From: a virus
Reading direction: 5' to 3' (one strand)
IMG/VR virus record: IMGVR_UViG_3300045993_000301
Location: 1-42,971 of that record
Length of the DNA stretch: 42,971 bases
Within the stretch, counting starts at the first letter, position 1; the number at the start of each line of letters is the position of its first letter. Made by a program: the position numbers and the translations under genes. The notes under the pieces are model-generated. The model was not told where the DNA came from. It was given only the letters and a program-made list of their open reading frames with translations, and did not search any database. Shown here one piece after another: positions 9,158 through 16,717 of this stretch.

Positions 9158-10357
9158 CTATGCGGGCAGGACTTGGCCGGGACTGACCGGGTTAGCCTGC
9201 TTTGCGTGTCCGTGCGCTGCCGTACGGACTCTATCCACGAAATCATATAGGGCGCGTGCGCCCGCATCGGATGAGCCGCTACCCAGCGCGGACACCGCGT
9301 CTGCCGGGATGACGAACTCGTTGTCGGCCAGCCGCCCCTGCTGGTTGTCGTCCATCTGGACCGGGACGCTGTCGGACTGTCCATCGCCCGGGCCGCGCAC
9401 GAACCGGGGCGGCAGGCCATGTTTTGTTGCTGCCAAACCACTATTTACCGGTCCACCATGCGCCATCGTGACGCCTTGTTTCTGGGCAGCGAGCTGGTAA
9501 CTGGGTGCCTGCCGACCGGCAGTGAGGCCAAGCTGCCCACTCTGGGACCCGGCTTTCTCCAGCGTGTACCCCCACGAGCCTGTGGCCGGGTCGTACCCCC
9601 ACGAGTATTTCGGCAAGTCCGAGCCGGTGGCTGCTGACGTATCTGGTGCCTTGGTGGTTTGTCCCGGAGCGTTGGCAAAAGGCTGGCCGTTGCTGCTTCC
9701 TCCGCCGTGGCCGCTCTGGTTTGCAGCCTGCGCATCGCGCTCGGCAGCGGTCATGGCATACCCGGGCAGTCCCATATCCTGCAGATAGCCGATGCCGCTT
9801 TGAAGTGCACCGAGCATCCCCGGCAACGTTGGCTGGCCTAGCGAAGAAATCTCGCTGGGCTGCATCCCCAGCGCTACGGCGGCATCCTGAATGTTGCCGT
9901 AAACCTTGCCGTCAGGGCCGAGGGACCATGTCTTGTTATCAAGCGGATTGCCTATAACGGCAGCAGCATTAGCCGCCTGCCACTGGGCTGTCGGGGATTC
10001 CCCGGGCTTTACATTGGCCGCGTTGTCCGCCGCCTGCGCGTCGGCAAGTGCTTTAGCCTGAACGGCTGCTGCTTGTTGGGCGGCTATCTGCTGGGCCTGT
10101 GCCTGCGCTGCTGCTGCTGCTGCTGCTGCTGCTGCACCTCCACCACCTCCGCCGGAAGATGTGGATGGCCCCGTGTTCTCACCCTGTCCAGCCGCTGCAG
10201 CGCCAAGGCCCGCCGCTGCATTGGACATATTGGATTCACCGGGCTTGCCTTGATAGCCACCACCACCACCACCACCCCCGCCACCACCACCGCCGAAGCC
10301 GCCTCCAGAACTTGCCCCGCCGCTCGTGCCATTGCCACTTCCACCATCACTTGGCAT
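9158..10357 (-). CDS. Gly/Ala-rich virion protein (ejection cluster)
   Basis: 399 residues; ATG at 10357 preceded by AGGAG. The first 90 residues are of extreme composition: a run of 13 glycines, then GGGGGG and ten alanines, encoded by long GGT/GGC and GCA/GCT-type repeats. The centre (TWSLGPDGKVYGNIQDAAVA) looks folded. The C-terminal third has a motif I have seen in phage virion proteins: GPGDGQSDSVPVQM, then ADNEFVIPADAVSALGSG, then ARALYDFVDRVR. The HGGPVNSGLAATKHGLPPRF stretch matches the GGPVHSGLPP of the next gene. Biochemical role unknown. Position between a gp10-like tail protein and the giant gene suggests an internal virion or tail-tip component. Confidence 0.72.
   Translation of the reverse strand: MPSDGGSGNGTSGGASSGGGFGGGGGGGGGGGGGYQGKPGESNMSNAAAGLGAAAAGQGENTGPSTSSGGGGGGAAAAAAAAAAQAQAQQIAAQQAAAVQAKALADAQAADNAANVKPGESPTAQWQAANAAAVIGNPLDNKTWSLGPDGKVYGNIQDAAVALGMQPSEISSLGQPTLPGMLGALQSGIGYLQDMGLPGYAMTAAERDAQAANQSGHGGGSSNGQPFANAPGQTTKAPDTSAATGSDLPKYSWGYDPATGSWGYTLEKAGSQSGQLGLTAGRQAPSYQLAAQKQGVTMAHGGPVNSGLAATKHGLPPRFVRGPGDGQSDSVPVQMDDNQQGRLADNEFVIPADAVSALGSGSSDAGARALYDFVDRVRTAAHGHAKQANPVSPGQVLPA
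10107..10135 (-). repeat. GCT/AGC trinucleotide run coding polyalanine
   Basis: An uninterrupted CTG/TGC trinucleotide run of about 29 bases inside the Gly/Ala-rich virion gene, read on the minus strand as consecutive alanine codons. A second simple tract of CCA/CCG-type triplets at about 10259-10295 codes the polyglycine run. Both could slip and change length between isolates. Confidence 0.9.
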
Positions 10358-10366
10358 GATGTTCTC

Positions 10367-10609
10367 CTATGGTTTGATTTTCAGGACATAGCTCGCCGTG
10401 GTATCCACGTACACATCGCCAGAAGCAAGTGTAGCAAGAGATGCCTGCGTTGGGAGCGTTCCGATGTTGATATTTAGCGTGCTGCCACGCAGCGGCTGGG
10501 CTTGGTTGGCCCGGTCAAAATAACTGCGCAGCTCGGACAGGATGCGGTCCCAGTAGCGGCGGTCGTATGCATCGGTGGCAACCCCGAGATTGGGCGGGCG
10601 TACGGTCAT
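10367..10609 (-). CDS. Small protein of the tail cluster, unrecognised
   Basis: 80 residues (MTVRPPNLGVATDAYDRRYW start). The ATG at 10609 overlaps the TGA of the gp10-like gene as ATGA, so it is probably translated by re-initiation. The first half is helical and charged (DRRYWDRILSELRSYFDRAN), and the second half is beta-like. Small proteins of this shape commonly follow the tail-nozzle gene in environmental podophages. No function can be assigned. Confidence 0.72.
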   Translation of the reverse strand: MTVRPPNLGVATDAYDRRYWDRILSELRSYFDRANQAQPLRGSTLNINIGTLPTQASLATLASGDVYVDTTASYVLKIKP

Positions 10610-12477
10610 GCGGTTCTCCCATCAGGCCGCACCTCGACACGGGGCGTTCCAAACTGCCATTTAACCCCGAGGTCAGTCGAGGACATGGAGACATTTATCT
10701 GCCGCGCCCGGATGCGTACCGAGAGCTGGCTGGTCCACTGGTCTACCGGCGAGCCAGTTGTGTACACAACCGATTGGTTTGGCACGCTGGTAACCGGGCC
10801 ACCGGGATATTGTTTGCCCATCACGGACATATACACCTGCGGGTTGGCTGTGGTGCTACCTGCGAAATTGACATCGGGCAAAACCTTGCGGATGAACGCG
10901 TACTGCTGGCCGTCCCCGATATCGAAGTCAGCCGACTGCACGCTGGCGGAAATGGGCAGCGTAGCCGCTGTGCTGTTGTCATCCACGCCACTCTCATGCA
11001 CCACGATGTTGTTGACGGCTGTCGCCGCCAGCGGCCCGCCAAACAGCGCAGTGTCCAGCCACGCGGTGCGCGTCAGGTTGCCGTAGGCCCACGTGTGGTC
11101 CACGTAGTTGTAAATCACGTACTTGTCGGGCAAGCCCGAGGACGCGGCGGTGCTGTTGTAGAACCACCAGATTTCGTTGTACGCCTCGTTGGTTCCTCCG
11201 AACGACTGCGGAAGCTGGTCCAGCGATAGGTTGCCAAACACCTCGTCCCACACCGTGCATGTCAGCGTGGACACGCGGCCATCGTAAACATAGAACTTGT
11301 CTTTGCCCATCCAGAACACGTTACCACCAGCACTCACGGCACAAGCGCGGCTTGCTGTGGAGATGTTGTCCGACTGCTGTGTGAAGCCAAACACATAGGG
11401 CGCACCGATGTACTGCATGATGTACGCCGCCACATCTGTAAGGATGAGCGTGTCCTGCCGAGCGCTGGCGATAGCCACGATGGCCGAGCCACGCGGGATG
11501 CGGTACTCGCCTGCCTGATTCGTTGCCGCTGGTGCCCATTGCGTCAAGCTGTCCGAGTCGGCCCAGCGCACCATCAGCGGGTCAGGCGAAGTGTTCAGTA
11601 TGGAGTTGGTTCCGAACAGCACCAGTATGCGGGCTGAAGGTGAGAAGGTCATCATGTTCTGAAACAGCGGCGTGCTGGTAGCGCCGCCGAGCGATGACAG
11701 CAGGACACCCCGGTTGAATCCGTACGACACCACCGTGCCCCCGTACATGATGTAGGGCGGTCCACCCACTTGGCCGAATATGAGATTCTCACCATAAGAC
11801 ACCTGCGACCACTGTCCGTACGAAGCGGTGCCCGTTGAATCCCCCCAGCCATGCAGCGCCACAACCCCGCCCCACGGTCCTGCGCCCCAGCCATAGGTAG
11901 ACGTAGCCAGCGTGGTGCCGGTATGAAGCTGGAACGCGAATGTGCCGTTGCCGCCCGTAGCCACGGATGTGGATACGCCACCTGTTACAACGGCAGTGAA
12001 CGTGTTGGCTGTTGGGGTAGTGAGTATCAGAAACTCGGCGTTGAACTGGGTCGGCGTGATGCCGCCGACCGTAGCGACATCGTTTGTCACCACCACATAG
12101 TCGCCCACGTTGGCACCGTGGGCCGTGACGTTGAACGTCACCGTGGCGGTCGCGCCGTCCGTGGTGAATGCGTTGGCAGCAACGACGATGGTGGCGCGTA
12201 CCGGGGTAACGTCATAGTACACGCCGCCGTTGGCAACGTACATTTTAAGGTTGGTTCCGACACCAATGAGGTTCAGCCCTCCCAGCGTGGTCCACGCGGA
12301 CAAAGAGCGGCAGACGCCTTGATATACGTTAGTCGATACGCGTGCCCAACCACCAATCTTTTCGGGAAAGCCAACACGAAACCGTACCTTCTCACTGGCG
12401 TACCAGCCCCCTTCCGCAGCAAGCGCGGTGACATCCCGGTTAATCCCCGGTTTGAACTGGAGCTTCTGCATCGGCAT
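10606..12477 (-). CDS. Tail nozzle / DNA-stabilisation protein, P22 gp10-like
   Basis: 623 residues; ATG at 12477 directly abuts the TAA of the i-spanin gene. The start (MPMQKLQFKPGINRDVT, then GGWYASEKVRFRVGFPEKIG) is typical of the gp10-like packaged-DNA-stabilisation proteins of short-tailed phages, which form a beta-propeller-rich tube below the portal and keep DNA in the head. Supporting stretches are SARILVLFGTNSIL, WADSDSLTQWAP and ILTDVAAYIMQYIGAPYVFG. An inserted Thr/Val/Gly-rich domain (about residues 95-190) looks like an extra beta domain. Length fits the family, which is about 470-700 residues. Assigned from remembered family patterns, not from an alignment. Confidence 0.78.
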   Translation of the reverse strand: MPMQKLQFKPGINRDVTALAAEGGWYASEKVRFRVGFPEKIGGWARVSTNVYQGVCRSLSAWTTLGGLNLIGVGTNLKMYVANGGVYYDVTPVRATIVVAANAFTTDGATATVTFNVTAHGANVGDYVVVTNDVATVGGITPTQFNAEFLILTTPTANTFTAVVTGGVSTSVATGGNGTFAFQLHTGTTLATSTYGWGAGPWGGVVALHGWGDSTGTASYGQWSQVSYGENLIFGQVGGPPYIMYGGTVVSYGFNRGVLLSSLGGATSTPLFQNMMTFSPSARILVLFGTNSILNTSPDPLMVRWADSDSLTQWAPAATNQAGEYRIPRGSAIVAIASARQDTLILTDVAAYIMQYIGAPYVFGFTQQSDNISTASRACAVSAGGNVFWMGKDKFYVYDGRVSTLTCTVWDEVFGNLSLDQLPQSFGGTNEAYNEIWWFYNSTAASSGLPDKYVIYNYVDHTWAYGNLTRTAWLDTALFGGPLAATAVNNIVVHESGVDDNSTAATLPISASVQSADFDIGDGQQYAFIRKVLPDVNFAGSTTANPQVYMSVMGKQYPGGPVTSVPNQSVVYTTGSPVDQWTSQLSVRIRARQINVSMSSTDLGVKWQFGTPRVEVRPDGRTA

Positions 12478-13005
12478 TTACTTCAGTGCCTCTCGTGCAG
12501 CGTCATACTGGTCATAACAGTTGAGCAGGTTCAGCCGTATCAGTTCGGCGCGTCGAGCTTCGTCAACAAGTCCTCCAACCGTTGGAGAAAGGACGGGCTG
12601 GTCACCTCCACTGGCAACCGCTGCATCGGCGGCAGGCGCGGGGGCGCTACTTGGGCTGGCGGGATAGGCTGCAATGGTTCGGGCTTTGGCGAGGCGCAGC
12701 TTGAGAGCATTAGCAGCATCAGTAAGGGCAGAAACTTTTTCATTGGTTATCCTCTGTTGTTCAGTGACTCGGGTCTGTAGCTCGTACTCGGCAGCGCGGG
12801 CCTTGTCCTGCGCTGCAATCTGGGCCTGTTGTGCAAGCAGTACCATCTTGGCGTTGTCGTTGCGAATCTGCTCCTCCTGAATCAGTGCATCTTTCGCAAT
12901 CAGCTTGGCATTGGTTGCGTCCATGTACTGCCAGCCAGCAAACACGCCGAGGGCAACAAGCGCGGCAACAAGGGCAATCTTGGGAATGAAGTCAAGTGGG
13001 TTCAT
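12478..13005 (-). CDS. Inner-membrane spanin (Rz-like)
   Basis: 175 residues. The ATG at 13005 overlaps the previous stop (ATGA). An N-terminal membrane anchor (about residues 7-25, KIALVAALVALGVFAGW) is followed by a long coiled coil (about 30-115, KDALIQEEQIRNDNAKMVLL) and a Pro/Ala-rich linker, the architecture of Rz-type i-spanins with an N-in, C-periplasmic topology. An out-of-frame lipoprotein gene sits wholly inside it, the classic embedded Rz/Rz1 arrangement, which makes the call strong. The pair would span the periplasm and fuse inner and outer membranes in the last lysis step. Confidence 0.85.
   Translation of the reverse strand: MNPLDFIPKIALVAALVALGVFAGWQYMDATNAKLIAKDALIQEEQIRNDNAKMVLLAQQAQIAAQDKARAAEYELQTRVTEQQRITNEKVSALTDAANALKLRLAKARTIAAYPASPSSAPAPAADAAVASGGDQPVLSPTVGGLVDEARRAELIRLNLLNCYDQYDAAREALK
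12540..12743 (-). CDS. Outer-membrane spanin lipoprotein (Rz1-like), nested
   Basis: 67 residues in a different frame entirely inside the i-spanin gene. MKKFLPLLMLLMLSSC is a signal peptide with lipobox LSSC, and Cys16 is the expected lipidation site. The mature part is short and proline-rich (PKPEPLQPIPPAQVAPPRLP), typical of Rz1. It starts at ATG 12743, and AGAGGATAACCA upstream provides a ribosome-binding site. Its product would be anchored in the outer membrane and pair with the i-spanin. Confidence 0.88.
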   Translation of the reverse strand: MKKFLPLLMLLMLSSCASPKPEPLQPIPPAQVAPPRLPPMQRLPVEVTSPSFLQRLEDLLTKLDAPN

Positions 13006-13322
13006 GGTGTTGGCTTCTTGGTATCAACCAGTTTGTTGGCGATATTGGCACCGGCCCACGCAAGCATGTAGCTGCCGAACAGCCACTCGTTGAGCTTGCC
13101 TGCACGCGTCTCATGCACCAGTACCCACGACGAGAAAAAGAATGCGCCGAGCTGGCAGAACTTGTACAGGCTGAACTTGCCCGTGGCCGTATCAACGATG
13201 CCCCACCGTACATCAAAGTCGGTCGCAGCGCTGGTGTGCCAGCGCCACAGAATCAGCATGGCGATGCTGACAAGAACGACGAGGCTAGTAGTGTCCGGGT
13301 TTATGTCCATCAAGTTCTCCAT
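13002..13322 (-). CDS. Small multi-pass membrane protein, holin candidate
   Basis: 106 residues from ATG 13322 (MENLMDINPDTT). A second in-frame ATG at 13310 has GGAG with a 6-nt spacer and may be the real start. Three hydrophobic segments are visible: SLVVLVSIAMLILWRW (about 14-30), FCQLGAFFFSSWVLV (about 58-73) and LFGSYMLAWAGANIANK (about 84-100). Size, topology and place directly before the spanin pair fit a holin, but this family is also seen in environmental phages as an uncharacterised membrane protein. It overlaps the upstream gene by 38 nt. Confidence 0.7.
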   Translation of the reverse strand: MENLMDINPDTTSLVVLVSIAMLILWRWHTSAATDFDVRWGIVDTATGKFSLYKFCQLGAFFFSSWVLVHETRAGKLNEWLFGSYMLAWAGANIANKLVDTKKPTP

Positions 13323-13521
13323 GTCCCGTCTCCGGGTCGGTATCGTGAAAGTCTCCTTGCAACGTATCCCACATCGCCATGATGGCGAGCCGCGCACCGT
13401 GAGCGCGTTCCTTCTTGTTCTGCAACCGGCACACGCGATATACCTCCAGCATGCGTTCAAGCGCCAGTGCCTCGTGGCCGGAGAGCTTGACGCTTTTGGG
13501 GTCGATGCCTTCGATGTTCAT
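13285..13521 (-). CDS. Small unrecognised protein in lysis cassette
   Basis: 78 residues (MNIEGIDPKSVKLSGHEALA). ATG at 13521 overlaps the stop of the DUF5675-like gene by four bases. The centre is a charged helix (ALERMLEVYRVCRLQNKKER) and the end is His/Gly/Asp-rich. No signal peptide or membrane segment. Its function is not recognisable; position suggests expression with the lysis genes. Confidence 0.68.
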   Translation of the reverse strand: MNIEGIDPKSVKLSGHEALALERMLEVYRVCRLQNKKERAHGARLAIMAMWDTLQGDFHDTDPETGHGELDGHKPGHY

Positions 13522-13955
13522 GCGGACTTCAGCGGGTTAAGTATTTCGATAAAAACGCTGTCGCCCGCCTGTATTGCCGGTACCACCAAAGCTCGCAAAG
13601 CATGCAGCGCAACCTGACTGCTACCAACAGTGTTGGTGGAGTTGCGGGTCCCGGGTAATAAACAGCCTTCTGTATCTTCACTTCTGTTTCCTCCGTGGAT
13701 ACGGATGTATTGGAATCCGGGTACTTGATTGACGGTAAGGGTATCCGGCCCAAACCGCTGCGAATCTTCAAGGGTGATGTAGTAGATACCAGCGGGGATG
13801 GCGGTTTTTCCGGGTACTTTCCAAGTGCTGACAGGCTCGCCTTCGACTTCTCTAACGACATCTTCAAGCACGTCGCACACGAACACATTACCGACCCATA
13901 GTTTGGACAGTGTTGCATCATTTCGGGATTCCTCCCTTTGCATGGTGAATAGCAT
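13518..13955 (-). CDS. DUF5675-like protein, candidate cell-wall enzyme
   Basis: 145 residues. Conserved landmarks are TAIPAGIYYI (51-60), the ITLEDSQRFG stretch, PGFQYIRIHGGN (79-90) and DTEGCLLPG (94-102), the signature I know for the DUF5675 family found in phages and bacteria. The His87 and Cys98 layout (IRIHGGN ... EGCLL) recalls the His and Cys motifs of YkuD-type L,D-transpeptidases, so a peptidoglycan-directed activity is plausible but unproven. No classical lysozyme, amidase or transglycosylase gene is seen in the cassette, which makes this the best candidate for the wall-acting member. ATG at 13955; the preceding gene ends 9 nt upstream. Confidence 0.75.
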   Translation of the reverse strand: MLFTMQREESRNDATLSKLWVGNVFVCDVLEDVVREVEGEPVSTWKVPGKTAIPAGIYYITLEDSQRFGPDTLTVNQVPGFQYIRIHGGNRSEDTEGCLLPGTRNSTNTVGSSQVALHALRALVVPAIQAGDSVFIEILNPLKSA

Positions 13956-13964
13956 CGTTGCCCC

Positions 13965-14288
13965 TTAGTTAGCCGTGAACCTGCGGATTTCTTCCTGCAA
14001 CTGTGCAGGTATGGACACGCCCTGTTTCTGCAGCACCATTTCGGTACGGAGCAGCAAGGAACTGAGCTTGGTGATTTTAATCTGCTGGTCGTGCACCAAC
14101 GCCGACAGGTCGGTGATGCGTTTCTCCATCGCAACGATACGCTCATCAAGCGAATGCATCACCGTTATCTGGGTGGCCGCAGTGGTGTTGTCGAGCTGGT
14201 CGCGCTTGAGCATCGCCATGATGCGCGGGAGCGCCACGGTAATTGCAAGGACCGCCGCAGTGACGTAGGCAAAAAAGTCGGGTGTCAT
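13965..14288 (-). CDS. Membrane-anchored coiled-coil protein, lysis cassette
   Basis: 107 residues. One N-terminal membrane segment (about 5-24, FFAYVTAAVLAITVALPRI) is followed by a heptad-rich helix (LDERIVAMEKRITDLSALV, then IKITKLSSLLLRTEM). The topology resembles i-spanins and some holin-like accessory proteins, but a nested spanin pair is already present downstream. It may be a holin/antiholin partner or a structural anchor. ATG at 14288, with AAGGACTTAAA upstream. Function unassigned. Confidence 0.72.
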   Translation of the reverse strand: MTPDFFAYVTAAVLAITVALPRIMAMLKRDQLDNTTAATQITVMHSLDERIVAMEKRITDLSALVHDQQIKITKLSSLLLRTEMVLQKQGVSIPAQLQEEIRRFTAN

Positions 14289-14297
14289 TTTAAGTCC

Positions 14298-15530
14298 TTA
14301 ATGTGTTATCGCCAGTGCCTTCTGTGCACCTACGCTGCCAATACTAAAATTATTAACGCCAACAACAACAAGCGTGTCGTACCCGTTAGTGTCCATGCTC
14401 GACGCTGCTATAAGCGCTGCCCCCCATGTTGGAGAGCGGGTGTTGTTGAGAATGGTCTTGGCTTGGGAAGTCCAGTTAATTCCGTCCGTGCTATACGCAA
14501 TGCGCCCTTCCCAACCAGCAGCAATGAACTTGTTTCCCGTCCACACAAGCGCCGTTATTCCAGAATCAAAAGTTGTTACTGCCCAATTAACATCGGCATT
14601 CAGCCCGGTACCCTGCGTCCAGCTAATTCCGTCATAGCTGTAAAAGAGATGACCAAGACCACCGCCAGCAACCAAGATGTGTCCATCAGTTGCCATGCTA
14701 TACATGGTGTTCCAAGTTCCGGTGGCTATAGCGTTTAGGTTGGAAGCGGTCCACGTCATTCCGTCCGTGCTGTACGCCGTTTGCCCTCTACTACTTGGCC
14801 CCCACCCAACCCAATGATACTTGCCGAGCGCATAAAAAAACTTTACGGCATACGACAAATACGTTGAGCTAACCGCCGCCGATAAACTTGCTTCATACGC
14901 GTTTGACCAAGAAGCGCCATCGTCAAAACTAACGAAGAATCGAAACGTCCCAGCTCGATAGTTCATGTAAAGAATCACCCCATTGTGCGCAAACAGCGCT
15001 CCGGGATGGTCTGCTGATGTACCCGAGGTTAGTGTTTTAAGCGCGGAGGATGCTGTCCATGTCACGCCTCTATCAAGACTCACAAGGAATCCATTACCAT
15101 CGCAAGCTGCATAGGTTTTGTTGCGTCCCTTATCATAGGCGAACTTTGCGTTTTGCAGCGTAGTAACGCCCCCTGTTATAAACGTGGTAGCCTTTGTTTC
15201 AAAATCGGTCTGCCGTGTCCATGCAATACCGTTGGGGCTAGTGAAGTACCGCATATCCGTAGCCCCGCCAGAGACTCCGATAGCAAAATCACTTCCAGTC
15301 CAAAATACGTTTAATGGGTTACCGCCAAAGCCGTCTGCACCAAGAACCGAACTGTAGTCCGTCCAGCTTGCGCCAAATGTTGCCGAAGCTACCAGCTTGT
15401 TTCCACTAAGCAAAAGATTCGATACACCGGACATGTTTTCTCCAGATGTTTTTACTGTGCGCGAGCGCACAAAGACAATGAGCGCAGCCGCTGCGACCCC
15501 GAGAATAAGTAATGTGCCGCCGTCTATCAT
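14298..15530 (-). CDS. Membrane-anchored Asp-box (BNR-like) beta-propeller protein, copy 2
   Basis: 410 residues. ATG at 15530 overlaps the previous TGA (ATGA). An N-terminal hydrophobic segment (about 5-21, GTLLILGVAAAALIVFV) precedes an MSGVSNLLL block. Then come about six Asp-box motifs of the S-x-D-G-x-x-W type (VSLDRGVTWTAS, VSFDDGASWSNA, YSTDGMTWTAS, YSYDGISWTQG, YSTDGINWTSQ), the mark of sialidase-like six-bladed propellers. The catalytic Arg triad of sialidases was not evident, so binding to surface glycan is more likely than cleavage. It is a paralogue of the next gene. An internal ATG at 15434 (MSGVSN) has GGAG 5 nt upstream, so a shorter form without the anchor may also be made. 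Base use is visibly more AT-rich than in neighbours. Confidence 0.75.
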   Translation of the reverse strand: MIDGGTLLILGVAAAALIVFVRSRTVKTSGENMSGVSNLLLSGNKLVASATFGASWTDYSSVLGADGFGGNPLNVFWTGSDFAIGVSGGATDMRYFTSPNGIAWTRQTDFETKATTFITGGVTTLQNAKFAYDKGRNKTYAACDGNGFLVSLDRGVTWTASSALKTLTSGTSADHPGALFAHNGVILYMNYRAGTFRFFVSFDDGASWSNAYEASLSAAVSSTYLSYAVKFFYALGKYHWVGWGPSSRGQTAYSTDGMTWTASNLNAIATGTWNTMYSMATDGHILVAGGGLGHLFYSYDGISWTQGTGLNADVNWAVTTFDSGITALVWTGNKFIAAGWEGRIAYSTDGINWTSQAKTILNNTRSPTWGAALIAASSMDTNGYDTLVVVGVNNFSIGSVGAQKALAITH

Positions 15531-16717
15531 GATGTCGTAGCAAAGGGTCCGGCAATATTTCCACCACCTACCAGCAGCAGGTTGCTCCCGTTGGTTGCCA
15601 TAGACCGAACATCGCTGTTATTGGCTGACCATGTTGGCGAAGTGGAACCGTTAAGCAATGATGGACTGAGTACAGTCCACGTAATACCATCAACGCTGCG
15701 GGCAAAATGCCCAAGATATCCACCCGCTAAAAACTGGTTTCCGGTCCAGTAGATAGCTGTAACTTCATTGGTGAACGCCGTTATTGCCGACCCCCAATTG
15801 CCGCTGCTGCTCAGTGATGCATTGGCAGTCCAAGATGTTCCATTCGTGCTATACGCCAGCGTACCGGACGACCCGCCTACAACAAGTGTGTTTGAACTAG
15901 CGTCGAAAGACAAAACGTTGCCGCCCATAACTGCGGATAGATTCGATGCCGTCCATGTCTGCCCGTCTGTGCTATATGCATGACTGCCGCCTGCAAACGC
16001 GTGATATTTTCCAAGTCCGTACCCAAAAACAGTGGGTATTCCAACACCTGCTGCACTCAAGTTTGCTCTGTAGGCAGTTGAAAAGGTGGCACCACTGTCG
16101 GTACTTAGCGCATAGTTGTTGGCGGCGACTGCTTGTGCCCCACCTACCAGAATCATGTTGCCACGTGCAAGAATACAATTATTCTGAGAGCTTGCCGCAC
16201 TTCCGCAAGCGGTTTGCAACGAGGTGCGGGTTGTCCATGTAACACCCCCATCGCCGCTATATGCAAACCCATTGGATTTTGTGGCAATGTAAAACATGCC
16301 ATTTGTCGGGTCATAACACGGTTCCGTTGGGGTAAGCCCCGCAGTAAACGCTGCTGCAAGCTTGGTCGGTAAATCGCTGTACTCCGTCCACGTTGAGCCG
16401 TTTGTTCCGATACGCACGACTCCTGCTCCAGTTAGTACACCAGAGCTACGTGATATGTTTACGAAGGTTGAGCCGTTCCACCAAACATACGCGGTTGACC
16501 TAGTGCCATTGAATGTGCCCGACCACGCATTGCCAAAGGTAAGCGATGGACCGCCCCCACTACCTAAAAGAATGTTCGATACGCCTGACATATCTCCTCC
16601 AGTTGGCGGTGTGGGTTTAACGGGTATCGGTTGCGCCGTGGGTGTTGCGGGCTTCTGCGATTTGGATAGCGTGACCACTATGCCGATGACAATCGCCAGA
16701 AAAATAAGTGCAACCAT
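15527..16717 (-). CDS. Membrane-anchored Asp-box (BNR-like) beta-propeller protein, copy 1
   Basis: 396 residues from ATG 16717, which overlaps the upstream TAA (TAATG). The upstream GTG-type extension to 16747 lies inside the preceding gene and is less likely. An N-terminal membrane segment (MVALIFLAIVIGIVVTL) and a Pro/Thr/Lys linker lead to MSGVSNILLG. About five Asp-box motifs follow (YSGDGGVTWTTR, LSTDSGATFSTA, YSTDGQTWTAS, YSTNGTSWTAN, RSVDGITWTVL). It matches copy 2 in order of elements. An internal ATG at 16591 (MSGVSN) has GGAGGAGAT directly upstream, again allowing a soluble form. Possible roles are receptor or glycan binding at the tail, or a host-envelope protein; the evidence does not decide. 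Confidence 0.75.
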   Translation of the reverse strand: MVALIFLAIVIGIVVTLSKSQKPATPTAQPIPVKPTPPTGGDMSGVSNILLGSGGGPSLTFGNAWSGTFNGTRSTAYVWWNGSTFVNISRSSGVLTGAGVVRIGTNGSTWTEYSDLPTKLAAAFTAGLTPTEPCYDPTNGMFYIATKSNGFAYSGDGGVTWTTRTSLQTACGSAASSQNNCILARGNMILVGGAQAVAANNYALSTDSGATFSTAYRANLSAAGVGIPTVFGYGLGKYHAFAGGSHAYSTDGQTWTASNLSAVMGGNVLSFDASSNTLVVGGSSGTLAYSTNGTSWTANASLSSSGNWGSAITAFTNEVTAIYWTGNQFLAGGYLGHFARSVDGITWTVLSPSLLNGSTSPTWSANNSDVRSMATNGSNLLLVGGGNIAGPFATTS

